Notes: a model not told the origin generated them from the sequence alone. 49,651 bases of DNA from an uncultured Collinsella sp. (GCA_934654835.1 CAKUGY010000015.1:1-49651); one strand, 5' to 3'; counted from the first letter of the stretch, positions 1 through 8,560 are shown. A program made the numbers and translations.

Positions 1-108
1 ATGTGGCCTTCGTCTTGCGCAGGACTGTAGAGCGGGGAACTTCGTGCCCCGACGCCCGGGAGGACGTTACATTTAGAAAGATGGACCGACCGCCGTCAGT
101 GATGGGAG
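1..108. other. Left edge, no gene seen
   Basis: This is the stretch downstream of the flavodoxin-like gene. It holds a small GC-rich hairpin (CGGGG at 33-37 with CCCCG at 47-51 around a TTC loop), which may help end transcription. I see no convincing reading frame or RNA gene. Confidence 0.3.
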
Positions 109-666
109 CTACTCCCCCAGCACGGCCTTTTTGGCGGCCGCAGCCATGTTGTCCAGATCCTCCTTGGTGGGGTGATCCTTTGCGGCAACCCAGTTGTCAA
201 GCAGCATCTTAAAGCGGGCGTTGTCGGGATCTTGCTCGAGCATGGCCTCGTAGCGTTGCTTGACCGCGGGGCCCATCTTGCCCTGGCACATGGCCCAGCC
301 CGCAAGCTCGGCGTCATCGGCCAAATTGGAGGTCACGCGATCGATAATCTGCTGATAATAGCTCTGGTCGGCGCCAAAACCGCAGGTACCAAAGAGGAAA
401 ACGCACTTGCCGTGCAGAGCGGAGAGCAACGCCGCGACCGAAGGCGTGCATGCGCCCTTGTCGCACCAAAAACCGACGAGCACCGTGTCGGCCGCGCAGG
501 CGCCCTGCGCCTCGCGCGCAACCTGATCTGCGTCCGCATCGTCACTCAACGCCGCGGCGTGGACAAACTCAACGCCCGCAGCCTGCAGAGCGCGCTTGAT
601 CGCGCCCGAAACCATCCTGGTATTACCGCTCTTGCTGTTAACCACCAAAGAGCATGTCATAGTCAC
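109..666 (-). CDS. Flavodoxin-family protein, BilS-like
   Basis: A 185-aa single-domain flavodoxin fold protein. The N-terminal beta strand leads into an FMN phosphate loop of the S-K-S-G-N-T type (about residues 11-16), followed by VGFWCDKG (about 64-71) and GTCGFGADQSYY (about 92-103), where the flavin isoalloxazine contacts usually lie. The C-terminal half (CQGKM, then an RYEAML helix and a DHP motif) resembles, from memory, the small flavodoxins called BilS that accompany bilirubin reductase BilR; no bilR is in the window, so the substrate is unknown. The likely role is cytoplasmic electron transfer. Start is uncertain: GTG at 666 is 4 nt from a GAGG box, while ATG at 660 is 10 nt from it. 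The gene stands alone, in the same direction as the ABC exporter genes on its right. Confidence 0.8.
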   Translation of the reverse strand: MTMTCSLVVNSKSGNTRMVSGAIKRALQAAGVEFVHAAALSDDADADQVAREAQGACAADTVLVGFWCDKGACTPSVAALLSALHGKCVFLFGTCGFGADQSYYQQIIDRVTSNLADDAELAGWAMCQGKMGPAVKQRYEAMLEQDPDNARFKMLLDNWVAAKDHPTKEDLDNMAAAAKKAVLGE

Positions 667-771
667 GTTGCCTCGTTTCCCCCAAAACTAAAGCCACTAA
701 TGCAATTTATTAGATGAATATCTTAGTACTAACGACGCAGATGTAAACCATCAGCCGCTAATCGGCCGCTC

Positions 772-2631
772 TCACTGGGCAAACTGGCTGCGGTAGAGCT
801 CGGCGTAGAAGCCGCCTGCCGCGAGCAGTTCGTCGTGCGTGCCGCGCTCGATAATCTCGCCGTCTCGCATGACCAGGATGCAGTCGGCGTTACGGATCGT
901 CGACAGGCGGTGCGCCACGACAAAGCTCGTGCGGCCGGCCATGAGCTCGTCGAATGCCGCCTGAACCTGCAGCTCGGTGCGGGTGTCGATGCTCGAGGTC
1001 GCCTCGTCCAGCAGCAGAATCGCCGGGTCGGTAAGCATGACGCGCGCGATGCACAGCAGCTGCTTTTGGCCCTGGCTAAACGTGCCGCCGTCCTCGCCGA
1101 TCACCGTGTCGTAGCCCTGCGGCAGCTGCACGATAAACTTGTGCGCGTGCGCGCGCTTGGCCGCCTCGATAATCTGCTCGCGCGTGACGTCGGGACAACC
1201 GTAGGCAATGTTCTGGGCCACCGTGCCCTCGAACAGCCAGGTGTCCTGCAGCACCATGCCAAAGGCGCGGCGCAGGCTCTCACGCGTGTAGTCGCGCGAG
1301 GAGCGACCGTCGACCACGATGCGCCCGGCATCGATATCGTAAAAGCGCAGCAGCAGGTTGATGAGCGTCGTCTTGCCGCAGCCCGTGGGACCGACCAGGG
1401 CAAAGCGCATGCCGGGTTTGGCATCGATGCAGATGTCCTGCAGCAGCTTGCGGTCGGGCACGTAGCTAAAGTCCACATGCTCAAACGAAACCTCGCCCTT
1501 CGGGGCCGTGAGTTCAACGGCATCCACAGCGTCGGGCTCCTGCTCGCGCGCGTCGAGCAGCGCAAACATGCGCCGCGCCGAGGCATACGCGGTTTGGATC
1601 TGCGTGATGACGTTCGTGACCTCGTTGAACGGCTTGGTGTACTGGTTGGCGTAGGACAGGAAGATCTGCACGCCGCCCACCGTGAGCGCCGCGGGCACGC
1701 CCGTGATCACGCCCACGCAGCCGATCACGGCCACCACAGCGTAGATGATGTTGTTGATAAAGCGCGTGCCGGGGTTTGAGAGCGAACCCATAAACTGTGC
1801 GCGCTCGCCCGCCGTATAGAGCTCGGCGTTGAGGGCATCGAAGCGCTGCTGCGCATTTGGGCCGTAGGCAAACGCATCCACAAGCTTTTGCTCGCCCACA
1901 TACTCCTCGATATGACCGCCCAGCTGTCCCTGAATGCGCTGCTGAGCCGTAAAGCTCTTGTTGGAGAGCTTGGCGATGGCGCCGGCCGCAAAGATGGAAA
2001 GCGGCGTGACGAGCACCACCACGAGCGTCATGGTCAGGTTGATGGACAGCATAAACGCGAGCGTGCCCACGATGGTGATGACGCCGGTAAAGAGCTGGGT
2101 AAAGCCCTGCAGCAGGCCGTCGCCCACCTGGTCGACGTCGTTGACCACGCGGCTCATAAGGTCGCCGTGGGCATGGCTGTCGATAAAGCTGAGCGGCATG
2201 CGGCTGAGCTTGTCGCTGGCCTCCACGCGCATGTCGCGCACCGCCTCGTAGGACAGGCGGTTGACGCAATAGCCCTGCAGCCACTGGAAGGCCGCGGCAC
2301 CCACCACGACCAGCGCGAGCTTGGTGACGAGCGGCAGCAGCGCGTCAAAGTCCACCCGTCCGGCGGCAACGATAAGGTCGATGCCCTCGCCGATGAGGAT
2401 GGGCGTGTAGAGCTGCAAGATCACCGAGATGGCGGCGCTCACAAACGACGCCGCAAACGAAATGCGATGCGGACGCACGTAGCCCATCAGGCGACGGGTC
2501 ACCGCGCCCACGGGATAGCGCTCGGGGTCGCCGGGCTGGCGCGGGCCGTCGCCCAGGTCGTTGAGGCTATCGTTGCCGGAGACATTGGCCGTCATCGTGG
2601 CGACCGAGCCGGAGGAAGTATACGGATTCAT
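772..2631 (-). CDS. Heterodimeric ABC exporter 1, canonical half
   Basis: A 619-aa half-transporter: six membrane helices (about residues 50-345) followed by an ATPase domain. Walker A GPTGCGKTT lies near 411, Walker B LLLDEATS near 537 with its catalytic Glu, and the switch histidine in VAHRLSTI near 573. The ABC signature is altered to FSQGQKQL (near 517) instead of LSGGQ. This protein therefore supplies the working catalytic residues but a weak signature, which is the canonical half of a TM287/288- or TmrAB-type multidrug or lipid exporter. The ATG directly follows the stop of the partner gene (TAG then ATG), with a GGAGGG ribosome site inside the partner's last codons, so the two are translationally coupled. 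Substrate cannot be deduced. Confidence 0.92.
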   Translation of the reverse strand: MNPYTSSGSVATMTANVSGNDSLNDLGDGPRQPGDPERYPVGAVTRRLMGYVRPHRISFAASFVSAAISVILQLYTPILIGEGIDLIVAAGRVDFDALLPLVTKLALVVVGAAAFQWLQGYCVNRLSYEAVRDMRVEASDKLSRMPLSFIDSHAHGDLMSRVVNDVDQVGDGLLQGFTQLFTGVITIVGTLAFMLSINLTMTLVVVLVTPLSIFAAGAIAKLSNKSFTAQQRIQGQLGGHIEEYVGEQKLVDAFAYGPNAQQRFDALNAELYTAGERAQFMGSLSNPGTRFINNIIYAVVAVIGCVGVITGVPAALTVGGVQIFLSYANQYTKPFNEVTNVITQIQTAYASARRMFALLDAREQEPDAVDAVELTAPKGEVSFEHVDFSYVPDRKLLQDICIDAKPGMRFALVGPTGCGKTTLINLLLRFYDIDAGRIVVDGRSSRDYTRESLRRAFGMVLQDTWLFEGTVAQNIAYGCPDVTREQIIEAAKRAHAHKFIVQLPQGYDTVIGEDGGTFSQGQKQLLCIARVMLTDPAILLLDEATSSIDTRTELQVQAAFDELMAGRTSFVVAHRLSTIRNADCILVMRDGEIIERGTHDELLAAGGFYAELYRSQFAQ

Positions 2632-4503
2632 CTAGCAGCCCTCCTTTGCGCAAGCGGACGCGGGGACGGTCGGGGCGGACGCGGCGCCTGGGGCGGACGC
2701 GGCCGCCGCGCTCCCCTGCTGGCCCTCGAGCTCCTCGCGGCGAAGCTGCGACTGGCAGATCTCGCGGTAGAGCTGGCAGTTTGCGTACAGCTCGTCATGC
2801 GTGCCCAGGCCCGCGACCGAGCCGTGGTCGAGCACGCAGATCATGTCGGCGTCGCGCACGGTCGAGACGCGCTGGCTCACGATCACCGTGGTCAGCGGCA
2901 GCCCGCCCTCGGCAGCACCGCGCACGCTGCGTTCGCGAATGGCGTGGCGAAGCGCCGCGTCGGTCTTAAAGTCGAGCGCCGAGGCGGAGTCGTCCATGAT
3001 CAAAATCTGCGGCGAGCCCACCAGGGCGCGCGCAATGGTCAGGCGCTGGCGCTGACCGCCGCTGAAGTTCTTACCGCCCGCCTCGACCGGGGCGTCAAGC
3101 CCCTGCGGCTTGTTGCGCACGAACTCGCTGGCCTGTGCCATATCGAGCGCCGCCCAGAGCTCCTCGTCGGTCGCCGCCTCATCGCGCCAGGTCAGGTTAC
3201 TGCGGATCGTGCCACTCACCAGCGACGCGCGCTGCGGAACGGTCGCGACCACATGGCGCAGCTGGTCGAGCGGCCAAGAGCGCACGTCGGCACCCATCAC
3301 GTTCACGCTGCCGACACCCGCATCGTACAAGCGCGGGATGAGCGAGACGAGCGTCGACTTGCCGCTGCCCGTACCGCCGATAATGCCGAGCGTTTTGCCC
3401 AGCGGCAGCTCGAGGGTCACGTCGTTCACGGCGTTGGCCGCACCCGCGCCAAAGGAGAAGCTCGCATGGCTCAAGCTCAGCGCGGGGACCGGAGCGGCGT
3501 TGCCCATCGCGCTCGGCTTGGGCAGGGCGACCGGCTCGTTGCCGTCGTCGGTGATACTCGGCGCGCAGTTGAGCACCTCGTTGATACGCGACGCGCTGGC
3601 ACTTGCCTTGGTAAAGACCACGACCAGGTTGGCAACGTACACGATGGAGGTGAGGGTCTGCGTCATGTAGTTGACGAACGCCATGACCTGGCCCTGCGTG
3701 AGCTCGCCCGCGTTGACCTGGATGCCGCCCACCCACAGGATGGCGCACACGCCCAGATTCATCACCAAAAACGTGACGGGGTTGAGAATCGACGAGAGCT
3801 TGCCGACCGCGATGGCAGTATTGGCCTGGTCATCGGCAGCCTGAGCAAAACGCTCACGCTCGTGGCCCTCGCGCACAAACGCGCGGACCACGCGAGCGCC
3901 CGAAAGCCCCTCGCGGCAGATAAGCGCGATGCGGTCGAGCTTTGCCTGCAGCTGTTTGTAGTACGGGATGCAGCGCGCCATGACAAACCAAAACACCAGG
4001 CCGATGGCGGGCGTGCAAATCAAAAAGATGATGCCGAGCTTGAGGTCGATGGCAAGCGCCGCGACCATGGAGCCCACCGCCAGGAAGGGCCAGCGGATAA
4101 GCATGCGCACGCCCAGCGCCACGGCCAGCTGCACCTGGTTGACGTCGTTGGTGATGCGCGTGATGAGCGACGGCGTGCCAAAGCGATCGAGCTCGGCATA
4201 GCTCAGCTTATTGATGTGCTCGTAGAGCGCGCCGCGAATATCGGTGCCCATGCCCTGCGAGGTGAGCGCCGCCATCTTTTGACAGACGAGCGTAAACGAG
4301 ATGCCGATCACAGCCATGGCGCCAAGCAGCATACCGTAGTGGACGACGGCGTTCACATCGTGCGCGCCAATGCCCTTGTCGATCATCTGCGCAATCACCA
4401 GCGGCGTCAGCAGGTCAAAGATCACTTCGATCAACTTGCACGCAGGGCCAATCACCATATACCGGCGAAACTTACCACCAAAACGCCTGAGCAACTCAAT
4501 CAT
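2632..4503 (-). CDS. Heterodimeric ABC exporter 1, degenerate half
   Basis: A 623-aa half-transporter with six membrane helices (about residues 15-315) and an ATPase domain. Walker A GGTGSGKST is near 375 and the signature NFSGGQRQR, near 478, is consensus. Walker B reads ILIMDDSAS with Asp in place of the catalytic Glu, and the switch histidine is Gln (VSQRVSTV). It is the non-hydrolytic partner of the next gene: one composite ATP site is degenerate and the other active. I chose ATG at 4503, preceded by AGGGAG 8 nt upstream; an upstream in-frame extension of 37 codons lacks family similarity. The C-terminus carries an Ala/Ser/Pro-rich tail of about 35 residues. It is first in a two-gene operon. 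Confidence 0.92.
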   Translation of the reverse strand: MIELLRRFGGKFRRYMVIGPACKLIEVIFDLLTPLVIAQMIDKGIGAHDVNAVVHYGMLLGAMAVIGISFTLVCQKMAALTSQGMGTDIRGALYEHINKLSYAELDRFGTPSLITRITNDVNQVQLAVALGVRMLIRWPFLAVGSMVAALAIDLKLGIIFLICTPAIGLVFWFVMARCIPYYKQLQAKLDRIALICREGLSGARVVRAFVREGHERERFAQAADDQANTAIAVGKLSSILNPVTFLVMNLGVCAILWVGGIQVNAGELTQGQVMAFVNYMTQTLTSIVYVANLVVVFTKASASASRINEVLNCAPSITDDGNEPVALPKPSAMGNAAPVPALSLSHASFSFGAGAANAVNDVTLELPLGKTLGIIGGTGSGKSTLVSLIPRLYDAGVGSVNVMGADVRSWPLDQLRHVVATVPQRASLVSGTIRSNLTWRDEAATDEELWAALDMAQASEFVRNKPQGLDAPVEAGGKNFSGGQRQRLTIARALVGSPQILIMDDSASALDFKTDAALRHAIRERSVRGAAEGGLPLTTVIVSQRVSTVRDADMICVLDHGSVAGLGTHDELYANCQLYREICQSQLRREELEGQQGSAAAASAPGAASAPTVPASACAKEGC

Positions 4504-4630
4504 AAAAAGGCGCTCCCTATCATCATTCACACTCAATTCGAACCATGATAGTACTGCCACCCCAAAAGACGAGGAAAGACGGGTAAACAGCTCGTTATTT
4601 CTCGCGGGATTCAAGAGCGGGGCAATCGCC

Positions 4631-4639
4631 TGATATACT
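4631..4639 (+). promoter_or_regulatory. Extended -10 promoter of the LANTG surface-protein gene
   Basis: TGATATACT is a TGn-TATACT extended -10 element about 50 nt before the start codon at 4691. No good -35 is present 17 nt upstream, as is usual for extended -10 promoters. The rest of 4504-4690 should also hold the leftward promoter for the ABC genes (TACTAT on the minus strand near 4545 is a weak candidate). Confidence 0.45.
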
Positions 4640-4690
4640 TAGATTAGTGCCACCAAGTTGAGCCGCCGACCCTTGAAATGAGGTGCCGAG

Positions 4691-5704
4691 ATGAACGACA
4701 TTCTCGCAAGAAGAGCAAGACGAGCAACCATGGGCATAGCCCTTTCCGTGGCCCTTGCCGCGGGAATCGCCCCCGTAACGGCGATCGCGGCAGAAACCAG
4801 CTCCCCCGTCGATGCGGTTGCCTTGCAGACGAAAGATGCGGTAGCCGAAAAAGAAAAAGCGTATGCAGCCATGCAGGAAGCGCTCAAAAACCTCGAAGCC
4901 GCAAAAGCTGCCGCAAGCCCCGAAGTAATTGCGGGAATCGATGATGACATTGCCGCTTCTCAAGAGCTCTACGACAAGATGGTGGCGCAAGCCGCCGAAT
5001 GGAAGGAACCCCTTCCCGCCATGCAAGCGGACGTCGATGCAGCCCAAGCCAAATACGATGAGGCCCACAACCGGGTAAGCGAGCTTCAGGCAGAATTAGA
5101 TAAGGCACTTGAAGCACTCGGCGACGAGGAGCCCAGCACAGCTATTAAGGAGCATATTAAGCAGTTGCGCAGTGAGATCATGGCGGCAAAAGCGCAAGAA
5201 GATCTTTGTGAAACGGAGCTTGACCAATATCGGCGTAGGCTCGAGAGCCAGGAAAGACAGTTTAATATCTTTGAAAGTGAGGCGAAGAAAGCTAAAGCCT
5301 GCATCGACGAGGAAACAGCCAAGCGAAATGCGCTCCTCGGCGATTTGGAAAAGGCACAAGCGGCCTATGACGACGCCTGCAAGGCATACGAAGAGGCAAA
5401 AGCCGCAGCAGACAAGGCCACCTCGCCCGAGATAACGAACCCCGCCGAGACGGCAAAACCCTCCGGCTCGACGCAGCCGACCGAGACGGCACAGCCCGCC
5501 AGCTCGCCCGCGACCGGCAAAGACGCTCCGTCGAGTTCCACCAAGCAAGCGAACACGAGCAGCGGCAAAAAAGCAAATTCGAACGCCGACAAACTCGCAA
5601 ACACAGGCGACACAACACCAAGCGCAATCGCACTAGCAGGAATCGCCGCCATGGGACTCGGAATAACCGCCACAGCCACCCGCCGCATCAAGAACTCAAA
5701 ATAG
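4691..5704 (+). CDS. Sortase-anchored coiled-coil surface protein (LANTG)
   Basis: A 337-aa exported protein. A signal peptide with an Arg-rich n-region and hydrophobic core ends near residue 34 (AIAA then ETSS). Residues about 45-235 are rich in Ala, Glu and Lys with long heptad-like stretches, which predicts a rod-like coiled coil. A Thr/Pro/Ser-rich cell-wall spanning region (about 240-300) follows, then the sorting signal LANTG (302-306), a hydrophobic helix and an RR...K tail. It should be cleaved between T and G by a housekeeping sortase and linked to peptidoglycan. Function is unknown; adhesin or structural spacer is a guess. ATG has a GAGG box 7 nt upstream. It is monocistronic, ended by a strong terminator at 5749-5788. 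Confidence 0.88.
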   Translation: MNDILARRARRATMGIALSVALAAGIAPVTAIAAETSSPVDAVALQTKDAVAEKEKAYAAMQEALKNLEAAKAAASPEVIAGIDDDIAASQELYDKMVAQAAEWKEPLPAMQADVDAAQAKYDEAHNRVSELQAELDKALEALGDEEPSTAIKEHIKQLRSEIMAAKAQEDLCETELDQYRRRLESQERQFNIFESEAKKAKACIDEETAKRNALLGDLEKAQAAYDDACKAYEEAKAAADKATSPEITNPAETAKPSGSTQPTETAQPASSPATGKDAPSSSTKQANTSSGKKANSNADKLANTGDTTPSAIALAGIAAMGLGITATATRRIKNSK

Positions 5705-5748
5705 CCGACAGAGCACATCACCTTCGCCAATCTACAACCCCAGAAACA

Positions 5749-5788
5749 AAAGAGGCCCGTTTCCCCAACCAGGGAAACGGGCCTCTTT
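5749..5788 (+). terminator. Rho-independent terminator after the LANTG gene
   Basis: A perfect 17-bp stem (AAAGAGGCCCGTTTCCC with its complement) and 6-nt loop. The right arm ends in TTT, and the left arm begins with AAA, so it can also act leftwards. Confidence 0.85.
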
Positions 5789-5809
5789 ACATGTAAAAAC
5801 AGATGGCAA

Positions 5810-6043
5810 CGCCGCCGTCCCTTGAACCACATAGCCACCGATGCCCAGACAACACCAGCGAACAACATAGCGCCAGGGATAGATTTAATTCAGATAAATG
5901 CGCCTTTACGGGTGATTTTTGGACGACGGGGTCCGGGGTTTGACCCATATAACGGTCGATGTCCAGGCAACGCCAACAAGCAGCACAAAACACGGGATTC
6001 AATTCTTCAGATAAATGCGCCCTTACGGGTGATTTTTGGACGA
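5810..6043. repeat. Diverged tandem duplication, 117-bp unit
   Basis: Two head-to-tail units of 117 bp (about 5810-5926 and 5927-6043). The last 36 bp (5891-5926 and 6008-6043) differ at one base; the first part is more diverged but still alignable (for example GATGCCCAGACAACACC against GATGTCCAGGCAACGCC). The minus strand is open through both copies, each reading SPV(R/K)AHLSE, but with a unit length divisible by three this is not evidence of coding. No start signal is seen. It lies between a plus-strand gene and the minus-strand SRP RNA. Confidence 0.7.
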
Positions 6044-6045
6044 AG

Positions 6046-6142
6046 TGGCCCGGCCGGCGGCGAGATATTTGGTAGTCGAGCGATCCCGCAGGCGCAGCCG
6101 AGGACCAGCGAGACACCAAATATCTCGCCGCCGGCCGGGCCA
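6046..6142. repeat. 28-bp perfect inverted repeat beyond the SRP RNA
   Basis: Arms at 6046-6073 and 6115-6142 are perfect reverse complements (outer part TGGCCCGGCCGGCGGCGAG) with a 41-base loop. It lies downstream of the SRP RNA (minus strand) and of the surface-protein gene (plus strand), so at a convergent junction. It could form a cruciform or a very stable RNA hairpin in either transcript. Confidence 0.75.
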
Positions 6143-6157
6143 AATCGCGGCACCAAA

Positions 6158-6278
6158 AAGCGCCCGTGCGCTCGATGGATTCGGATGCCCGACAGAGGCT
6201 CCTTATGGCTGCTTCCTTCCGGACCTGACCAGATTCGGAACATATCGTCATCCGAACCCATCGAACGCGCTAGGCGCT
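6158..6278 (-). ncRNA. ffs: Signal recognition particle RNA, small bacterial (4.5S) type
   Basis: On the minus strand the conserved SRP domain IV is present: GGTCAGGTCCGGAAGGAAGC (about 6209-6230), including the GGTCAGG asymmetric loop and the GGAA tetraloop region that bind Ffh. The flanks close a long rod: the stretch ending GGGTTCGGATG pairs with CATCCGAATCC, extended by GCGC...TTCGATGG with CCATCGA.GCGC, and an outer AGCGCC pairs with GGCGCT. The last pairing is followed by TTTTT (6153-6161 region), which gives both the RNA end and its terminator. The ends are estimates within about 10 nt. The RNA works with Ffh and FtsY in co-translational membrane targeting. Confidence 0.93.
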
Positions 6279-6284
6279 CGGTAT

Positions 6285-6313
6285 ATCTTACCCGCTCCCG
6301 CCCGCCACGGCAA
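6285..6313 (-). promoter_or_regulatory. Promoter of the SRP RNA gene
   Basis: On the minus strand TTGCCG (6308-6313) and TAAGAT (6285-6290) are separated by exactly 17 nt, and the -10 box is about 7 nt from the inferred RNA start. The 17-nt spacer is G-rich, as often seen before stable RNA genes in high-GC bacteria. Confidence 0.75.
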
Positions 6314-6326
6314 GATAGCTAATTTG

Positions 6327-6705
6327 AGGCGGGGCTATTTTGACTACTTTTGACTACCCGGACGACCAGATTGGCAAAAGCAGTCAAAATAGCCCCGTCC
6401 CAAAAAGACTGGTCTGGTGTTGCGCCACGAAAAGGGCCTATCTACTACGTTTAGGCCGTAGGGGTCGACCATAGCCAGCTTTTTCGATAATCAGCAAGCT
6501 GTCTACCTGCGGTTTTATTTTCGCAAATTCCGAGATGGTCAAGGATGCCCGGTTGAACGTAGTAGATAGCCACCTTTTGTGGCGAACGCTCCGATTCGAG
6601 GCTCAAGCCAGCCAGCTTCGGATGGCCATTCTCGAAGTTGCGGTGGAATAGCTCCTGTTTGGCTGCTCAAGCCGCAAAAACAGGAGCTATTCCACCGCAA
6701 CTTAT
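6327..6705. repeat. Composite palindromic repeat, copy 1 (modules C-A-B)
   Basis: Three inverted repeats in a row. Module C: 16-bp arms at 6330-6345 and 6382-6397 (CGGGGCTATTTTGACT). Module A: 6423-6584, 162 bp, with imperfect ends CGCCAC...CTATCTACTACG and CGTAGTAGATAG...GTGGCG and an asymmetric core containing TCTACCTGCGGTTTT. Module B: 26-bp perfect arms at 6635-6660 and 6678-6703 (core TTGCGGTGGAATAGCTCC). The same order is found, inverted, at 32604-32965. Two short frames start inside A and run outwards. No transposase is nearby. Confidence 0.8.
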
Positions 6706-6727
6706 TGAGGGTTGGCTGGAAAGAGCT

Positions 6728-8509
6728 CTAGATGCGGGCGAGGTCGTAGGCTTGGGCAGCAGCTTCGCCGGCGCAAATGAGGTTGGTTGTGGCCTCCTGA
6801 GCCTTGAGCGCTTGGTCGAGGGGCATGGGCTTGCGGCAGATGGGCAGCACCAGGTCGATGCCCTGCTCGTATACCGCATCCAAGTTGTCGGCGCGGCCAC
6901 CAACGACGGCCGTGACCGGCTTGCCATATCGCTTGGCACGACGCGCCACGCCCACCGGCGCCTTGCCGGCGGCAGACTGCTCGTCCATATTGCCCTCGCC
7001 TGTTATGACCAGGTCGACATCGCGCACGCGCTCGTCGAACCCGACGAGGTCGAGCACGGTCTCCACACCCGAACGCAACTCGGCACCAAGCGCCAGCAGT
7101 GCAGCCCCCAGGCCACCTGCAGCACCTGCGCCGGGCACGCCAAGGACCGAACCAAACGTCCGCGCGCCCTCGGGCACACGCAGCAAGCCCTGGCCCCGCA
7201 CCTCGGCAATCGCCGCATCGAGCAGACGACCGTAGCCGACCATCCAACTGTCATACCTGCTCAGCACCTGGGCATCGCCCGTCGGTAGACCCTTCTGCCC
7301 GCCAAACACCGCCAACGCACCACGACGCCCCACGAGCGGATTCTCGACATCGGAAAGCACGACGATGCGCGCGCCTTCCAGCGCTCGAAGCGCCGGCATC
7401 AGGTCAACACCGGCCACCCGCTCAAGGCCCGCGAGCCCCGGCGCAATATCGCAGCCCTGATCATCGACCACACGCGCACCCAACGCCTGCAACATGCCGG
7501 TACCGCCGTCGTTGGTAGCGCTGCCGCCTAGTCCAATATATAGAGTCTTCGCCCCCGTGCGGACCGCCCGAAGCATGAGCTCGCCCACACCATAGGTCGA
7601 GGCCATCAGCGCCGCCGACTCCGTGCAAGGCGAATACCCCATGCCCGCGGCCTCGGCCATCTCGATGACAACCGATTCGCACCCGCCATCCACCAGCATC
7701 CGAGCGGACACGCGATCGCGCAGAGGCCCTGCGACCTCGCAGGTCACAATCTCACCGCCGCACGCGGCAACGGCATCGAGCGTACCCTCGCCGCCGTCCG
7801 CCAGCGGTAGCGCGCTCACCTCGGCATCGGGCCACACGCGGCGCACGCCCTCGGCAACCGCCGACTCTGCCTGCGCGCTCGACACGCTGCCCTTAAAGGA
7901 GTCGATCGCCAGTAGCACGCGACGCGGTCGGCGCTGCACAGGGCCAAAGTCGACCGCCGCACCAGCAACCCCGTCGGCATCAACCAACGCCGCGGCATGA
8001 GCGGCATGCGCCTCAAGATCGGACCCACAGCCGCAGCCGCAACCATCCCCACCGCGCAAACCGGCAAAATAGCTGCTCAGCACTTCACGGCACTCGTCTG
8101 CCAGCACGCCGGCCGTCACATTAAAGCGATGATTCAGACGCGAATCGGCATTGAGGTCGTATAGCGAGCCCAGCGCGCCCGCCTTGGCATCGGCCGCGCC
8201 ATACACGCATCGCCCCACGCGCGCGTTGACCATAAGGCCCGCGCACATGCAGCAGGGCTCGAGCGTCACATAAACGGTGCAGTCGGAAAGGCGCCAACGG
8301 CCGAGCGTCTGAGCGGCAGCACACAACGCCGCAAACTCAGCATGCGCCGAAGGGTCCTGATCGAGCTCGCGCCGATTGTGCGCCCGTGCGACGATCTCGC
8401 CCGCGCACACCACCACGGCACCAATGGGCACCTCGCCCACCGCCGCGGCAGCGCGCGCCTCAGCCAGCGCCTCGCGCATGAACTTCTCGTCGATTTCGGT
8501 GATCGTCAT
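6728..8509 (-). CDS. Bifunctional tRNA adenosine deaminase (TadA) / glycerate kinase fusion
   Basis: A 593-aa fusion. Residues 1-155 are a TadA-type deaminase: zinc ligand and proton shuttle H56-A-E58, then P85-C-C-M-C89 giving C86 and C89; TadA makes inosine at the wobble position of tRNA-Arg(ACG). After a Gly/Cys- and Ala-rich linker (about 156-195), residues 197-593 form a type 2 glycerate kinase (GlxK/GarK family), with DSFKGSVSS (203-211), PLADGGEGT (235-243) and GLGGSATNDGG near 335. I chose ATG at 8509 because AGGGAAGG lies 6 nt upstream; an upstream in-frame ATG would overlap the tRNA promoter region. Both domains look intact. The pairing has no metabolic logic that I know of. Confidence 0.9.
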   Translation of the reverse strand: MTITEIDEKFMREALAEARAAAAVGEVPIGAVVVCAGEIVARAHNRRELDQDPSAHAEFAALCAAAQTLGRWRLSDCTVYVTLEPCCMCAGLMVNARVGRCVYGAADAKAGALGSLYDLNADSRLNHRFNVTAGVLADECREVLSSYFAGLRGGDGCGCGCGSDLEAHAAHAAALVDADGVAGAAVDFGPVQRRPRRVLLAIDSFKGSVSSAQAESAVAEGVRRVWPDAEVSALPLADGGEGTLDAVAACGGEIVTCEVAGPLRDRVSARMLVDGGCESVVIEMAEAAGMGYSPCTESAALMASTYGVGELMLRAVRTGAKTLYIGLGGSATNDGGTGMLQALGARVVDDQGCDIAPGLAGLERVAGVDLMPALRALEGARIVVLSDVENPLVGRRGALAVFGGQKGLPTGDAQVLSRYDSWMVGYGRLLDAAIAEVRGQGLLRVPEGARTFGSVLGVPGAGAAGGLGAALLALGAELRSGVETVLDLVGFDERVRDVDLVITGEGNMDEQSAAGKAPVGVARRAKRYGKPVTAVVGGRADNLDAVYEQGIDLVLPICRKPMPLDQALKAQEATTNLICAGEAAAQAYDLARI

Positions 8510-8560
8510 CGCTCGCCTTCCCTGTTGCAAATTCAAAACGATGCTATCATTACGACTCAT

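Noticed and set aside
1888..4548. Long open frame on the plus strand opposite the ABC exporter genes (886 codons)
   Set aside because: It is the antisense of two clear ABC genes, rich in His, Arg and Ala from reversed codons, with no start signal or family similarity. The same applies to 13380-15371, 26107-28224 and 34158-36242.
5787..6251. A 154-codon protein on the minus strand through the tandem repeats
   Set aside because: It overlaps the SRP RNA, lacks a ribosome site, and has repeats because the DNA unit is a multiple of three. Treated as non-coding.
6327..6705. Group II intron, retron or complete insertion sequence at the composite repeat
   Set aside because: There is no reverse transcriptase or transposase frame, and each copy is under 420 bp.
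8510..8560. Earlier start for the TadA fusion at 8560
   Set aside because: No ribosome site there, and the extension would cover the tRNA-Ser promoter; ATG at 8509 has a strong site.
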